A stretch of DNA of 64,000 nt, taken from Lachnospiraceae bacterium. Lineage in GTDB: Bacteria > Bacillota > Clostridia > Lachnospirales > Lachnospiraceae. The notes beneath the pieces were generated by a model. That model was not told the origin of the DNA. It saw nothing but the letters and a program-made list of their open reading frames with translations, and made no database searches. The stretch lies in assembly GCA_016282745.1 (NCBI GenBank), contig JAEELL010000106.1, positions 46,450 through 110,449 on the forward strand, written 5' to 3'. The translations under genes and the position numbers were made by a program. Positions within the stretch are counted from its first letter, which is position 1; the number at the start of each line of letters is the position of its first letter. Below, in pieces: positions 1 to 9,200 of the stretch.

Positions 1-162
1 TTTAGAGATGGTATTGTCAGGAAATTTGAGTGAATACTTTTGAAGTTGACAGCCGATTCTCGGATGTAAAGCGATGGCTATAAATACAAAAGGTAAAAGA
101 AAAATTATTTTTAAATTTTGTGTGTGAAGGCACAAATCGGGATTTGAGGTGGAGATGGGCAG

Positions 163-960
163 ATGAAAAAATTGATGCTAACAATTTTGAAAATAGTAGT
201 TTTCTTTATGGGATGGGCTGTTCTTTCAGGCGTTATAGAGATTCCAATCGATAATTCGGCCATATGGAGATTCTTTGCAGAATTGATACCAATGATAGTG
301 ATAATTGCTTTTTCAATGGTGTTTTTGCTCTTAGAAAAGAAGGAAATAAAGATTCCATTAATAGATAATATCGGTAAAGGCACATTGATTGGAACTATAA
401 CTGGTATCATCTGGATTGGGGTTGCTGCAGGTTTACTTCTGCTGTTAAAGCAGTTGAATATCACAGCCAAGAATGATATTCCATTGCTGTGGCTCTGGAT
501 TATATCTGCATTTATCAATGTGATTATGCAGGAACTTTTAGTAAGGGGCTACATATACCAGCTGTTAAGGAAAAGATACAACCTTTTTGCTGCGGTAATG
601 GTTACGACGGCTTTATTTACATTCATGCACGGTGGAGCATTTGAAGTAGGGGTTATCCCGGTCATCAATGTCATTACTATGTGCTTATTTACCACGGCGT
701 TATATGAGTCAGAAAAGACACTTTTTGCTCCAATAATGGCTCATGCCATATGGAACATTGTTGGCGCGCTTTTTCTTGGAGGAGTAAGTTTAGCAGATGA
801 TTATCCTCATATGTTAACGATGCAGGCTTCTGCTAATACGTTACTATCTGGTGGAAATTATAAAATCGAGGCAAGCATTATTACTTTGATACTAAATATC
901 GTACTTATGACCATATTCTATATTAAGTGTAGAAAATCGAAGCGGGAAGGTGTTTTTTAA
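163..960 (+). CDS. CPBP family intramembrane metalloprotease (CAAX/Abi type)
   Basis: A 265-residue hydrophobic protein with about seven or eight predicted membrane segments. It has the three CPBP (PF02517) motifs: Q123-E124-LLV-R128 (usually EExxxR), F-T-F-M-H156, and H194-x-x-x-N198. These supply the catalytic glutamate and the metal-binding histidines of Rce1-like glutamic/metallo proteases. Bacterial members often act in bacteriocin self-immunity or cleave membrane peptides; the substrate here is unknown. The start ATG has a GAGGTGGAG Shine-Dalgarno sequence upstream. The first E of the EE pair is Q, which may weaken activity, but the second E, the arginine and both histidines are present. 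The next two genes look like immunity proteins, so a protective role is plausible but inferred. Confidence 0.85.
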   Translation: MKKLMLTILKIVVFFMGWAVLSGVIEIPIDNSAIWRFFAELIPMIVIIAFSMVFLLLEKKEIKIPLIDNIGKGTLIGTITGIIWIGVAAGLLLLLKQLNITAKNDIPLLWLWIISAFINVIMQELLVRGYIYQLLRKRYNLFAAVMVTTALFTFMHGGAFEVGVIPVINVITMCLFTTALYESEKTLFAPIMAHAIWNIVGALFLGGVSLADDYPHMLTMQASANTLLSGGNYKIEASIITLILNIVLMTIFYIKCRKSKREGVF

Positions 961-1055
961 GGCTCAGATATTCGAGAAATAAACACAAATTTGTAAAGAT
1001 CTTTAACTTTTAATATATCGCTCAATAAGAGCATTGTTTTGAGGGAGGAAATAAA

Positions 1056-1523
1056 ATGTCTTTTGATAAAGCAGAATGGCAGTATGACTCGGCAAGAGAA
1101 AGTTATTGTGAAAAATTTAATAAGAATCCCAACTCATTAACGGATGAAGATGAGAAAATAATTTGGGGATTTGCCGGAAATCATATTGCGTTTTTTATTA
1201 CATGGCTGATCCGGCATGATTTTTTAGGAGATTTGCATCATGAAGATGATTTCGAAGAAAATGATCTTGAAGCCGTTAAGAAACAAGAGAAGACAGGGAT
1301 GGATATATTCGAACAGTACTTTGATATGGCATTTACAGATGAAGATGTTTCTGATGAAATTGCGCCCTTTGTAGAGGAATACTACGATAAAGATTATTTG
1401 CAGGACTATATTGATGGCATAGGAGAAGAAAAAGTATTGTCAACCACATTTTTATGGGAAGATTATTTTAAAGTTGAACCGAGTATAGATAAAGCATATA
1501 AGAAATATTGGGAAAGTAAATAA
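1056..1523 (+). CDS. DUF7832-like acidic protein, probable orphan immunity protein
   Basis: A 155-residue, strongly acidic soluble protein with a GGGAGGAA ribosome binding site. Its opening (FDKAEWQYDSA, then HIAFFITWLIRHDFLGD) resembles the DUF7832 family as I recall it, whose members often sit beside polymorphic toxins. A decayed relative lies at 23659-23959 in this window: IDKAAWQIDGG, then SHFRTVFLWLYSHDMLTDE. The acidic surface and lack of export signals suit a cytoplasmic toxin neutraliser. No toxin gene is next to it, so it would be an orphan immunity gene. The family name comes from pattern memory; the similarity to the second copy is visible in the sequence. Confidence 0.6.
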   Translation: MSFDKAEWQYDSARESYCEKFNKNPNSLTDEDEKIIWGFAGNHIAFFITWLIRHDFLGDLHHEDDFEENDLEAVKKQEKTGMDIFEQYFDMAFTDEDVSDEIAPFVEEYYDKDYLQDYIDGIGEEKVLSTTFLWEDYFKVEPSIDKAYKKYWESK

Positions 1524-1571
1524 AATTTTAAAATATCGTGATATGGATTTGATATTATAAGGAGATTGGAT

Positions 1572-2570
1572 ATGAATACTATAGATGTTTTTGATAATGG
1601 AATTAGAGTGAATGGAAATGACTTGATATTTCCACTTTCTTATGATGAGATAAAAGCTGCATTGGGAGAGGCAAGGCTTGTTCATGATGATGAGGCTGAA
1701 ACATCATATTACTATGACGAGCTCGGAATAGAATTTAATGGCTCAACCCATTACCTAAGTAATCTTAAAAGAAAAAAGGCATACAAGGATAAAGATCATA
1801 ATATTATAGCGGTTTCATTGTATGTTACAGGTGAAAAATTATACGATTTCAAGGATTCAAAATGCGAAAAGAATTATGTGGGTGATCTGACTGTCTTAGG
1901 AGAAAAAATAAGCAAAGACAGAACCTGGAAAAACATACTTGGTTATAATTGTCAGCCGCTTCTTGATAGTAAGAGTAAGGAAAAAAGATATATTTATGTT
2001 AGTACTACTATTTTCACAGAGGATGAAGCTCCTTTTTATGAAGGAGACCGATTGCTAAAGGACGTCTGCATTTCCTTCGAACCTGAAAGGCCAAAGAGTA
2101 AAGTGGATTATAGTATAGTAACTCCTGACGAAGAATGTTTGGTGTTTGATACATTTAACTTCAAACTTGCTGTTATAAATGAGCTTATGTATAACCAATT
2201 TGTGCTGGAACCTTATTTTGATATTTATGACTATATGGCATTTAAGAAAGGAAAATGGAATCTTGAAACGGACAAGAATGTAAGGGCAGCAGTTAATTAT
2301 TTTAAAGAATTGCAGATTCCGGTAAGTCTAGCAGATTATGTGACTGAAATCAATATGGATGGTTCTGATGAAATCTATATGAATATAGCTCCTGAGTGGG
2401 ATGGAAGAGATGAGAGATTTGATTTTAACAGCCTTACAGAGTCAGAACTTAAACAATTTAAAAATCTTAAAAAGATGCTTATATTTGGAAATGATAAAGA
2501 TGCTGAAAAGTTGCAAAAGATTTGCGAACCATTTGGAATAATAGTGGAACCTCTAGCTACACTTGAATAA
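1572..2570 (+). CDS. Hypothetical protein, DUF6892-like C-terminus, possible immunity protein
   Basis: A 332-residue soluble acidic protein without signal peptide or membrane segment. I chose the ATG at 1572 over the in-frame TTG at 1566 because AAGGAGA at 1559-1565 is well spaced only from the ATG. Residues about 1-100 form a beta-rich region. The C-terminal part (FNFKLAVINELMYNQF onward, from about residue 210) resembles DUF6892, often found in proteins near polymorphic toxin loci. The assignment is tentative. It follows the DUF7832-like gene by about 50 bases and may be cotranscribed with it. A terminator-like hairpin follows at 2642. Confidence 0.5.
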   Translation: MNTIDVFDNGIRVNGNDLIFPLSYDEIKAALGEARLVHDDEAETSYYYDELGIEFNGSTHYLSNLKRKKAYKDKDHNIIAVSLYVTGEKLYDFKDSKCEKNYVGDLTVLGEKISKDRTWKNILGYNCQPLLDSKSKEKRYIYVSTTIFTEDEAPFYEGDRLLKDVCISFEPERPKSKVDYSIVTPDEECLVFDTFNFKLAVINELMYNQFVLEPYFDIYDYMAFKKGKWNLETDKNVRAAVNYFKELQIPVSLADYVTEINMDGSDEIYMNIAPEWDGRDERFDFNSLTESELKQFKNLKKMLIFGNDKDAEKLQKICEPFGIIVEPLATLE

Positions 2571-2641
2571 GATCGATGCAAAGATAACTCGCAAAATAAT
2601 TTACAACCATAATAACTGAATTATCGAATATTGAGTACATA

Positions 2642-2678
2642 AGCCATTTGGACTTACCATCCAGATGGCTATTTTTTT
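2642..2678 (+). terminator. Rho-independent terminator
   Basis: Ten-base stem (AGCCATTTGG at 2642-2651 with CCAGATGGCT at 2661-2670, one G-T pair), 9-base loop, then seven T after one A. It separates the immunity-like genes from the conjugation accessory genes. Confidence 0.75.
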
Positions 2679-2717
2679 ACCCTTTTGGGTGATGGATGTA
2701 GGAAGGAGATGAGAAAA

Positions 2718-4658
2718 TTGAAAATTAAAAAGGTAGATGATAAACCGATGGCCATTCATACAAAGCAGAAGACCCAGTTACACGCACATGAGCCAAAGAA
2801 TGCGTCAATCAAGGGTAGCAATATTTACACCGTTGATCGCTCGCCAAAGAAAGGTGACAGTGAGATTACGTATGCGAAGGGTAGTTCGCAAAATGGCGCA
2901 TCTGCATATATCCGAGAAAAAGCAAAGCGAAGATTCAGAAAGAGTACTGTTCATCAGGCAGATGTTAGAGAAAAGGGGATTGCAAAGTTTAGGAGGGATA
3001 TCAGAGAATCCAATCAATCCATTAAAGTAAAAAATCAAAATTTGCATTCAGCTGGAAGAACAGGCGCAATCGGAGCTAAAGCTGTTGCTGATCAGATGGA
3101 AGGCGGACAGGAGATTCAGCAAGCAGGAAGTATTGCTTATGAATTATCAAGACCGGTAACAGGAACACCATCAAAGGGAGCTGAATTATTCAAACGTAAA
3201 GCAAGGGAAAGAGCCAAAAGAAAAATTAAAAATGTTGATGCCGGAAAGAAGCTTGCTAAGAAAATGGTAAAAGATACTTCTAAGAAAATTGCGAAAGAGA
3301 GTGCAAAGGAAACAGTGAAAGTTTCGAGTAAAGTTGCTGCTAAAACGGCTGCAACTGCTGCGGGAACTGCCGTCTCTCCCGGAGTTGGTACTGCAATCGG
3401 TATGGCAGCAGGATATGCGGCTGGAGTTGCGGTGGAAGCAAAGGATACACAGATTAAAAACAGACACCGCAAGATAAAATTCTTCTTAGACAAGATGAAA
3501 GCTGAGGATCAACAGCAGGATAGTGTGGCAAAGCTTGTAAAAGATCTGGTCACAAGAAAAGTGCTTCTTTGGGTTAAAACCGTTGCGCCTCTGATAGCAA
3601 TGTTATTACTTCCCCTGATACTTGTTGTGGCACTTGTGGGGGCTATTGTTATGGTAGTTGTGGGTGTAATCTATAATTCCCCATTTGCATTATTTTTGCC
3701 ACCGCTTGATAATGGAGAAACGGTTCAGACGGTAGCAAGTGCTTATGTGGCAGAGTTTAACCGGGATGTGAATACGCTGGCAAATGAACACACAGGATAT
3801 GATTCCGGTAAAGTTGTGTATGTCGGATATGAAGGTACAGATGCGTACCCGAGCAATTATTATGATATTCTGGGTGTCTATATGATAAAGCATGGTGTAG
3901 GAGATACGGCAACCGTTATGAATGATACTTCAAAAGGCTGGCTTCAAACAGTTGTGAATGACATGTGCACTTATTCTGTTTCAAGCGGAACGGAGGACGT
4001 TACCATCATAAATGAAGATGGAACTACAACCACTACAACGCAGACGGTCTTATATGTGAATGTCACTTTAAAGACGTATGTGGATATGATTTCCGAGTAT
4101 TCGTTTAATGCGGATCAGGAGAAGTTACTACGTGAGTTTATGAGTCCGGAATACTTGGGAATGCTTGGTTGGAATCCGGGAGGTGGAGGCAGTAATGATC
4201 CGGGAGTCAGTACGATGTCAGAATCAGAGATTCAAGCGGCTTTAGCATTGATTCCGGAGGGTAAGGCAAAGAAAGCCTGTGATTATGCTTTCCACAGAGT
4301 TGGCTATCCTTATAGTCAGGAATTAAGGCATAGCGGAAGTTATTATGATTGCAGTTCACTGGCATATTATGCATGGCTGGATGCAGGCGTGGACATCAGT
4401 TATGGTGGTGCAACAACAGCAAGTTGGGAAGCAAAAGGTCTCGCAGACAGTAATAAAACGGTTGTATATGAACAGATGCAGCCGGGTGATCTGATATTCT
4501 ACAGTCACAATTATAATGGTCAGTATTTGAACATTACACATGTAGCTATTTATGTGGGTGGAGGAAAGGTTGTGGAAGCAAGAGGAACAGCATATGGAGT
4601 GGTCTACCGTGATACACCGAATTTAGGAAGTATTGTCATGATCGGAAGACCGGATTAG
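2718..4658 (+). CDS. ICE NlpC/P60 cell wall peptidase (CD1107-like)
   Basis: About 646 residues. The first ~280 are very basic and rich in Ala, Lys and Gly, including a glycine/alanine run near 220-245. One hydrophobic segment follows at about 288-318. An extracellular region comes next, and the C-terminal ~130 residues form an NlpC/P60 peptidase with catalytic C545 (YYDCSSLAYYAW) and H608 (ITHVAIYVGGGK). Such proteins belong to the conjugation apparatus of Gram-positive ICEs and open the peptidoglycan for the mating channel. The start is uncertain: AAGGAG at 2703-2708 abuts the ATG at 2709 and is well spaced for the TTG at 2718, which I prefer. The usual neighbouring VirB4 and VirB6 genes are not in the window. 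Confidence 0.85.
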   Translation: MKIKKVDDKPMAIHTKQKTQLHAHEPKNASIKGSNIYTVDRSPKKGDSEITYAKGSSQNGASAYIREKAKRRFRKSTVHQADVREKGIAKFRRDIRESNQSIKVKNQNLHSAGRTGAIGAKAVADQMEGGQEIQQAGSIAYELSRPVTGTPSKGAELFKRKARERAKRKIKNVDAGKKLAKKMVKDTSKKIAKESAKETVKVSSKVAAKTAATAAGTAVSPGVGTAIGMAAGYAAGVAVEAKDTQIKNRHRKIKFFLDKMKAEDQQQDSVAKLVKDLVTRKVLLWVKTVAPLIAMLLLPLILVVALVGAIVMVVVGVIYNSPFALFLPPLDNGETVQTVASAYVAEFNRDVNTLANEHTGYDSGKVVYVGYEGTDAYPSNYYDILGVYMIKHGVGDTATVMNDTSKGWLQTVVNDMCTYSVSSGTEDVTIINEDGTTTTTTQTVLYVNVTLKTYVDMISEYSFNADQEKLLREFMSPEYLGMLGWNPGGGGSNDPGVSTMSESEIQAALALIPEGKAKKACDYAFHRVGYPYSQELRHSGSYYDCSSLAYYAWLDAGVDISYGGATTASWEAKGLADSNKTVVYEQMQPGDLIFYSHNYNGQYLNITHVAIYVGGGKVVEARGTAYGVVYRDTPNLGSIVMIGRPD

Positions 4659-4702
4659 GCAAAGGGCAGGGTGTTCACTCTGCCTTTTAGAATGGAGGAA
4701 AC

Positions 4703-5617
4703 ATGGAAATAACAGATATTATACTCGTAATCAACAATGAGAAGGGGACGGAAACAAATTGTTTGATGACCATCAATGATTACAAGGAGTTTATGAGCAT
4801 TGTTCAGATGGACTCGAAAGAGGAAATTGCAAATCTTATGTTATCACTTGGTAGAACTGTGGGCGAAGAATATGGTTGGGCGGAACACTATTTTGCATCT
4901 AATAAGACGGTGTTTGCAAAGTACTGTATGGATGAGGAAATGTTGGAATACTTTCTTCAGGGAAATTTCAATGAGCGAGATTTGACTTGGAAATTCGATG
5001 AGAATCTTTGCTCTAAGGAATGCCTGGACAAACTGAAACAGATCGGAATGGATATCGAGGGATGGAGCAGGAGCGTTGGCTTTCATTATGAAAGAGTTGA
5101 ACAGGAATACCATACAGGAGATATCCTTAAAAATCTGAATCGCAGACGATACAGAGTGATGGAAAAGTTTTCACCCAGAAATCTTCTGCTTATGGATATA
5201 AAGTCAGGAAACTTTCTTGTGGGAGTAAATGTTGCAACATTTGCAAGGTGCCCGGAAGGAGAAGAAATGACAGATAAGAATAAGGTTGTAGGGATTGAAT
5301 GGGGGCACGGAGTTTATCTTCCAGATACGTTATCCAATGTGAATTTCAGAATGTTAAGACAGGAATACGGAGAACCGGAAAAGATAGAAGACTTATCTGA
5401 TTACAGGTATATGCTTCGGGAAAGATTCAATCTGTACCATATTCTTTCTAAAGATGATCTTGCAAGTGAAAGCATTCGGGCAGCAGCTACAAATTCCATG
5501 TATGACGAATTTGGAACAGGCAGACCGGATACCTTTATGGATCATCTTGAAGATGGAAGATATGATGGTGGATTTATAAGGGAGAAAGCTACAGCAAAAG
5601 AAAGAGGTGGCAGGTGA
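4703..5617 (+). CDS. Hypothetical ICE protein
   Basis: A 304-residue soluble protein that I do not recognise. There is no signal peptide or membrane segment. Residues 1-150 are acidic and helical. Residues about 140-230 (TGDILKNLNRRRYRVMEKFS onward) look like a compact alpha/beta domain with a GIEWGHGVYLP stretch. It follows the peptidase gene by 44 bases with a GGAGGAA ribosome binding site. Its TGA overlaps the next start by one base, so it is translationally coupled to the DpnD/PcfM gene. An accessory role in element maintenance or transfer is inferred from position only. Confidence 0.7.
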   Translation: MEITDIILVINNEKGTETNCLMTINDYKEFMSIVQMDSKEEIANLMLSLGRTVGEEYGWAEHYFASNKTVFAKYCMDEEMLEYFLQGNFNERDLTWKFDENLCSKECLDKLKQIGMDIEGWSRSVGFHYERVEQEYHTGDILKNLNRRRYRVMEKFSPRNLLLMDIKSGNFLVGVNVATFARCPEGEEMTDKNKVVGIEWGHGVYLPDTLSNVNFRMLRQEYGEPEKIEDLSDYRYMLRERFNLYHILSKDDLASESIRAAATNSMYDEFGTGRPDTFMDHLEDGRYDGGFIREKATAKERGGR

Positions 5618-5799
5618 TGCAGGAATATGAGATTGAGATAAAGGAAGAACTTTCGAGGATAGAAAAGATTCGTGCCGAGAACTTAGGAGAGGCAATTGAT
5701 AAGGCAATGGAACTCTACTATCAGGAGCAGATTATACTTGATGCAGAGGACATGAAAGGTGTGGATTTTATTCCTATAACACCGGGAAAAAACAGATAA
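5617..5799 (+). CDS. DpnD/PcfM family small protein
   Basis: A 60-residue protein with the DpnD/PcfM pattern (PF14207): a first strand YEIEIKEELSRIEKI, a helix LGEAIDKAMELYYQEQ, then IILDAEDMKGVDFIPI. Family members occur on conjugative plasmids (PcfM of pCF10) and beside DpnII restriction genes; the molecular role is unclear. The ATG at 5617 overlaps the upstream TGA (TGATG) and has AGAGGTGG upstream. An in-frame GTG at 5614 is less well placed. Confidence 0.85.
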   Translation: MQEYEIEIKEELSRIEKIRAENLGEAIDKAMELYYQEQIILDAEDMKGVDFIPITPGKNR

Positions 5800-5810
5800 G
5801 GAGAGACAGA

Positions 5811-6170
5811 ATGATGAAGAATAATGAAATGATGAAGCAAATGGAGTACTTAGTGAAGTTACTCCATAAAGAATGGGAAAAAAGTGGCAAGACCAAAGTG
5901 GAGGCAGTTGTGAACTTGGGTGATCTTAGTGATTTTGGTATCGAGATTGATAAACGTGTGGCAGATACCATTTCTATGATGAATGAAGCCCAGTTAAGCT
6001 TTGGTGAAACCTTGGAGTATTCAAAAGAAAATTATGTACTCTTAAGGCTTGCAAAGAAAATGGTAAAGGCACAACGCAGATGTAAGGACAAGGGGATTGA
6101 TTTTAAAGTGAAGATTCCGCTTGATAAAGAAGAGTTGCAGATGTATCAGGAGATTGCGGAGTTGGTATGA
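5811..6170 (+). CDS. Hypothetical ICE protein
   Basis: A 119-residue helical, charged, soluble protein beginning with four Met codons in its first eight (positions 1, 2, 7 and 8), preceded by AAGGAGA. I do not recognise it. It lies eleven bases after the DpnD/PcfM gene and about 45 bases before the giant helicase, so it is probably in the same transcript. No motif points to a function. Confidence 0.65.
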   Translation: MMKNNEMMKQMEYLVKLLHKEWEKSGKTKVEAVVNLGDLSDFGIEIDKRVADTISMMNEAQLSFGETLEYSKENYVLLRLAKKMVKAQRRCKDKGIDFKVKIPLDKEELQMYQEIAELV

Positions 6171-6214
6171 TAAAGACTTTGCAAAGATAGTTTTGAAGAA
6201 AGGAGGAGATCAAC

Positions 6215-9200
6215 ATGGCAAACAAGTTTCTGGTGCAGGGGATATATGACTCGGAAATCAGTAACATTATGGGAAATCCGGAAAAATGGAAAGATGTCTT
6301 AGCTCTTGCGGGCCAGTTATACCGTTATGAATTTGATAACATTATTCTGGTGTATGCACAAAGACCTCGTGCAACGCTGATTGCCGATTATGATACTTGG
6401 AAGAAAGTCGGCAGGTATGTAAAAAGAGGGAGCAAAGGAATTGCTATATTTCCATCTCGGGCGTTAAATCCAAGAATGAGATATGTGTTTGACATTAGTG
6501 ATACCGGTGGAAAGAATGTAAAACTGACCTGGGATTTAGATGGTAATGCATTAACGGATTACTTGCATTTTCTGTTGCAAAACGGTCATATTAGTGGCTT
6601 TGAAAATGGGGACAGAAAACAGCAACTGAATCTCTTAAAGGACTTTACAGAATCGAGAATAAGCGTCATAATAGAGGAAGAGTTCGGGGAAAAAATAACC
6701 GAACTGATGCAGCTATCAGGTAGTGTGATAAAGGAATTCAGCGAAAAACGTGAGGGCTTACAGCAGTACGATATGGAAAGGCTTGTAAAGGCAAGTATTC
6801 TTTATGCTGTAGGTACGAGATGTGGATTTGACCTGTCCATGCAGGAACAGGATTTTGGTCAGATTGTAAACATCAAAGATGAAGAGATGATTTACCGTCT
6901 TGGTTCCCTCGTATGCGATGTCTCCTGTAGTGTTCTTAGAGAGTTCAATCATAACATTAGGACTATTGAAAGAGAAAGGAGAAACGCATATGGTAGAACA
7001 AATGACTTACAAAGAAGTGAACGGGATTCTGTATCCGGAGATTCAGTTGCCGGAGAATCAGGAAGAGGAGCTGAAGGAACTGGGCAAGTACGGAAGGATG
7101 GCAATGAGGTATCTGAAAGAGAACGAACCGGAAAGATACAAGACGCTCATGCGGTTTGGAAAGCTGTCACAGAAGATGAAAAAAGTGGAAGAGGAAGCGA
7201 ACACGCTTTTAGATCAGCTGATGGAGAGTTATCTGAAAAAGCACAAGCCGGAGAATCCGAACTCCACCATGGAAATGTGGAAATTGAGAGAGCAGGCGAA
7301 GATGGAGGCGGAGGAAGTAGTCCTTCACCAGATCGTGCTGAAGTTTCATTAGAAACAGATGAAGAATTAAATAGAGAACTTGAGGAATTAGATTCTTTAG
7401 GTAAAACAGAGGAAGCCAGTCAATACGTACAGGCTTCCTTTTTTGATTCAGATTTTGGATTATCACCATCACTTCCGATGCACACTGTCAAGAAAAGTGG
7501 AAACACCTTTGAATATAATGGTCAGAAGTACACTTATATTGCTCCGAAAAAAGAACCTGTGGTTCCAGAAGAGTATGTGAAACAGACAGTTCTTAGAGGC
7601 ACAGGTTTTGTGGAAGGAAAAACGAGAGTCTGTAAGATTTTTGAAACTGAAATTGATGCCGCAACCAGGGCAAAACTGATTAAGAAAGAGTATGGTCAGG
7701 GAGGTGCAGGATGGCCGCTTGAAGGGTATGGACTGCATGGTTATGACACGTTTCATGGTCAGGGGATTCGCTTTCAGTGGAGAGATGCGGAAGGTGAAAA
7801 AGAAGGTTACGTTTCTTGGAAAAATATTGAGAGTACAATTGCTGCATTGATTCTTACCGGAGAATATCAGCAGGATGCAAAAAGAGAGGAAGAAATCGTA
7901 GAGGATACAAATTCAGAGATTGAGGAAGATGAAATTGATGAATATGCAATTCCCGATGAACCTGATAGTTATGCAAGAAACCGTCTGACAGAAGATGAAC
8001 TGGTAACAATTGCAGAATATGGAGACGAATTAGAAGCAGAGTATGAAGCCGATGAATCTGTTGAAATTCCGATGGAGGCAGAAGCTACTGAGGGTGAAAA
8101 GAAACTTAATTATCACTACAATCTGTGGGAAGTAGAAAAAGGCGGGGCAAAGACCAGATACCAGTGGAATGTGGATTCGATTCGTCTGTTGAAAAAGATT
8201 GAGTCAGAAGGACGTATGGCAACGGGTATTGAACAAAAGGTTTTGTCGAAATATGTCGGCTGGGGTGGACTCTCACAGGCATTTGATGAAGAGAATGAAG
8301 GTTGGAAAAAAGAGTATCAGGAACTGAAAGAGCTTTTGTCAGAGGTGGAATATAAGGACGCAAGAGCAACGGTAAATAATGCGTTTTATACACCACCTGA
8401 AGTTGCAATGTGTATCAATCAGGCACTTATAAAGTTTGGCTTTCGTGGAGGCAATGTATTGGAACCTTCCATGGGAATCGGAAACTTCTTTGGATGTATC
8501 CCAACACCGATGCAAAAAAGTAATTTGTATGGGGTGGAAATTGATAGTATCTCAGGAAGAATTGCAAAGCAGCTGTACCAAAATGCGAAGATCAGTATTA
8601 CGGGATTTGAAAATACAGAGTATCCGGATAACTTTTTTGATGTGGTAATCGGCAACGTGCCTTTCGGAGATTACAAGTTGCATGATCCAAAATACAACAA
8701 ATATAACTTTCGTATTCACGATTACTTTCTTGCAAAGTCCTTGGACGTAGTAAGACCCGGAGGTATGGTTGCAGTAATCACCACAAAGGGAACCATGGAT
8801 AAGAGCAATCCGGCAATCAGAAAATATCTTGCGGAGAGAGCAGAACTTGTTGGAGCAATTCGTCTTCCAAACATTGCATTTAAAGATAATGCAGGTACAG
8901 AAGTGACGGCAGATATTTTATTTTTGCAAAAGAGGGAAAGAAAAGTTGATATTGAACCGGACTGGGTGCACCTTGGTTATACTGAAAACGGTATTGCTGT
9001 TAACTCCTATTTTGTAGAACATCCGGAAATGATTCTTGGCAGAATGGAATATGATACAAGGATGTTTGGGAAGGACAGCAAATATACGGTATGCGTGAAC
9101 GATGATGAAGACTTCAATCTGTATGAAGCACTGACTCAGGCTGTAGCTAATATCGAAGCAGAGTTAACAGATCTGGAGGTAGTGATTGAGGGTGAAACAG

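Noticed and set aside
8436..8648. Second internal + frame inside the helicase gene
   Set aside because: Unlike 6990-7352 it has no ribosome binding site, odd residue composition and overlaps the conserved methylase motif.
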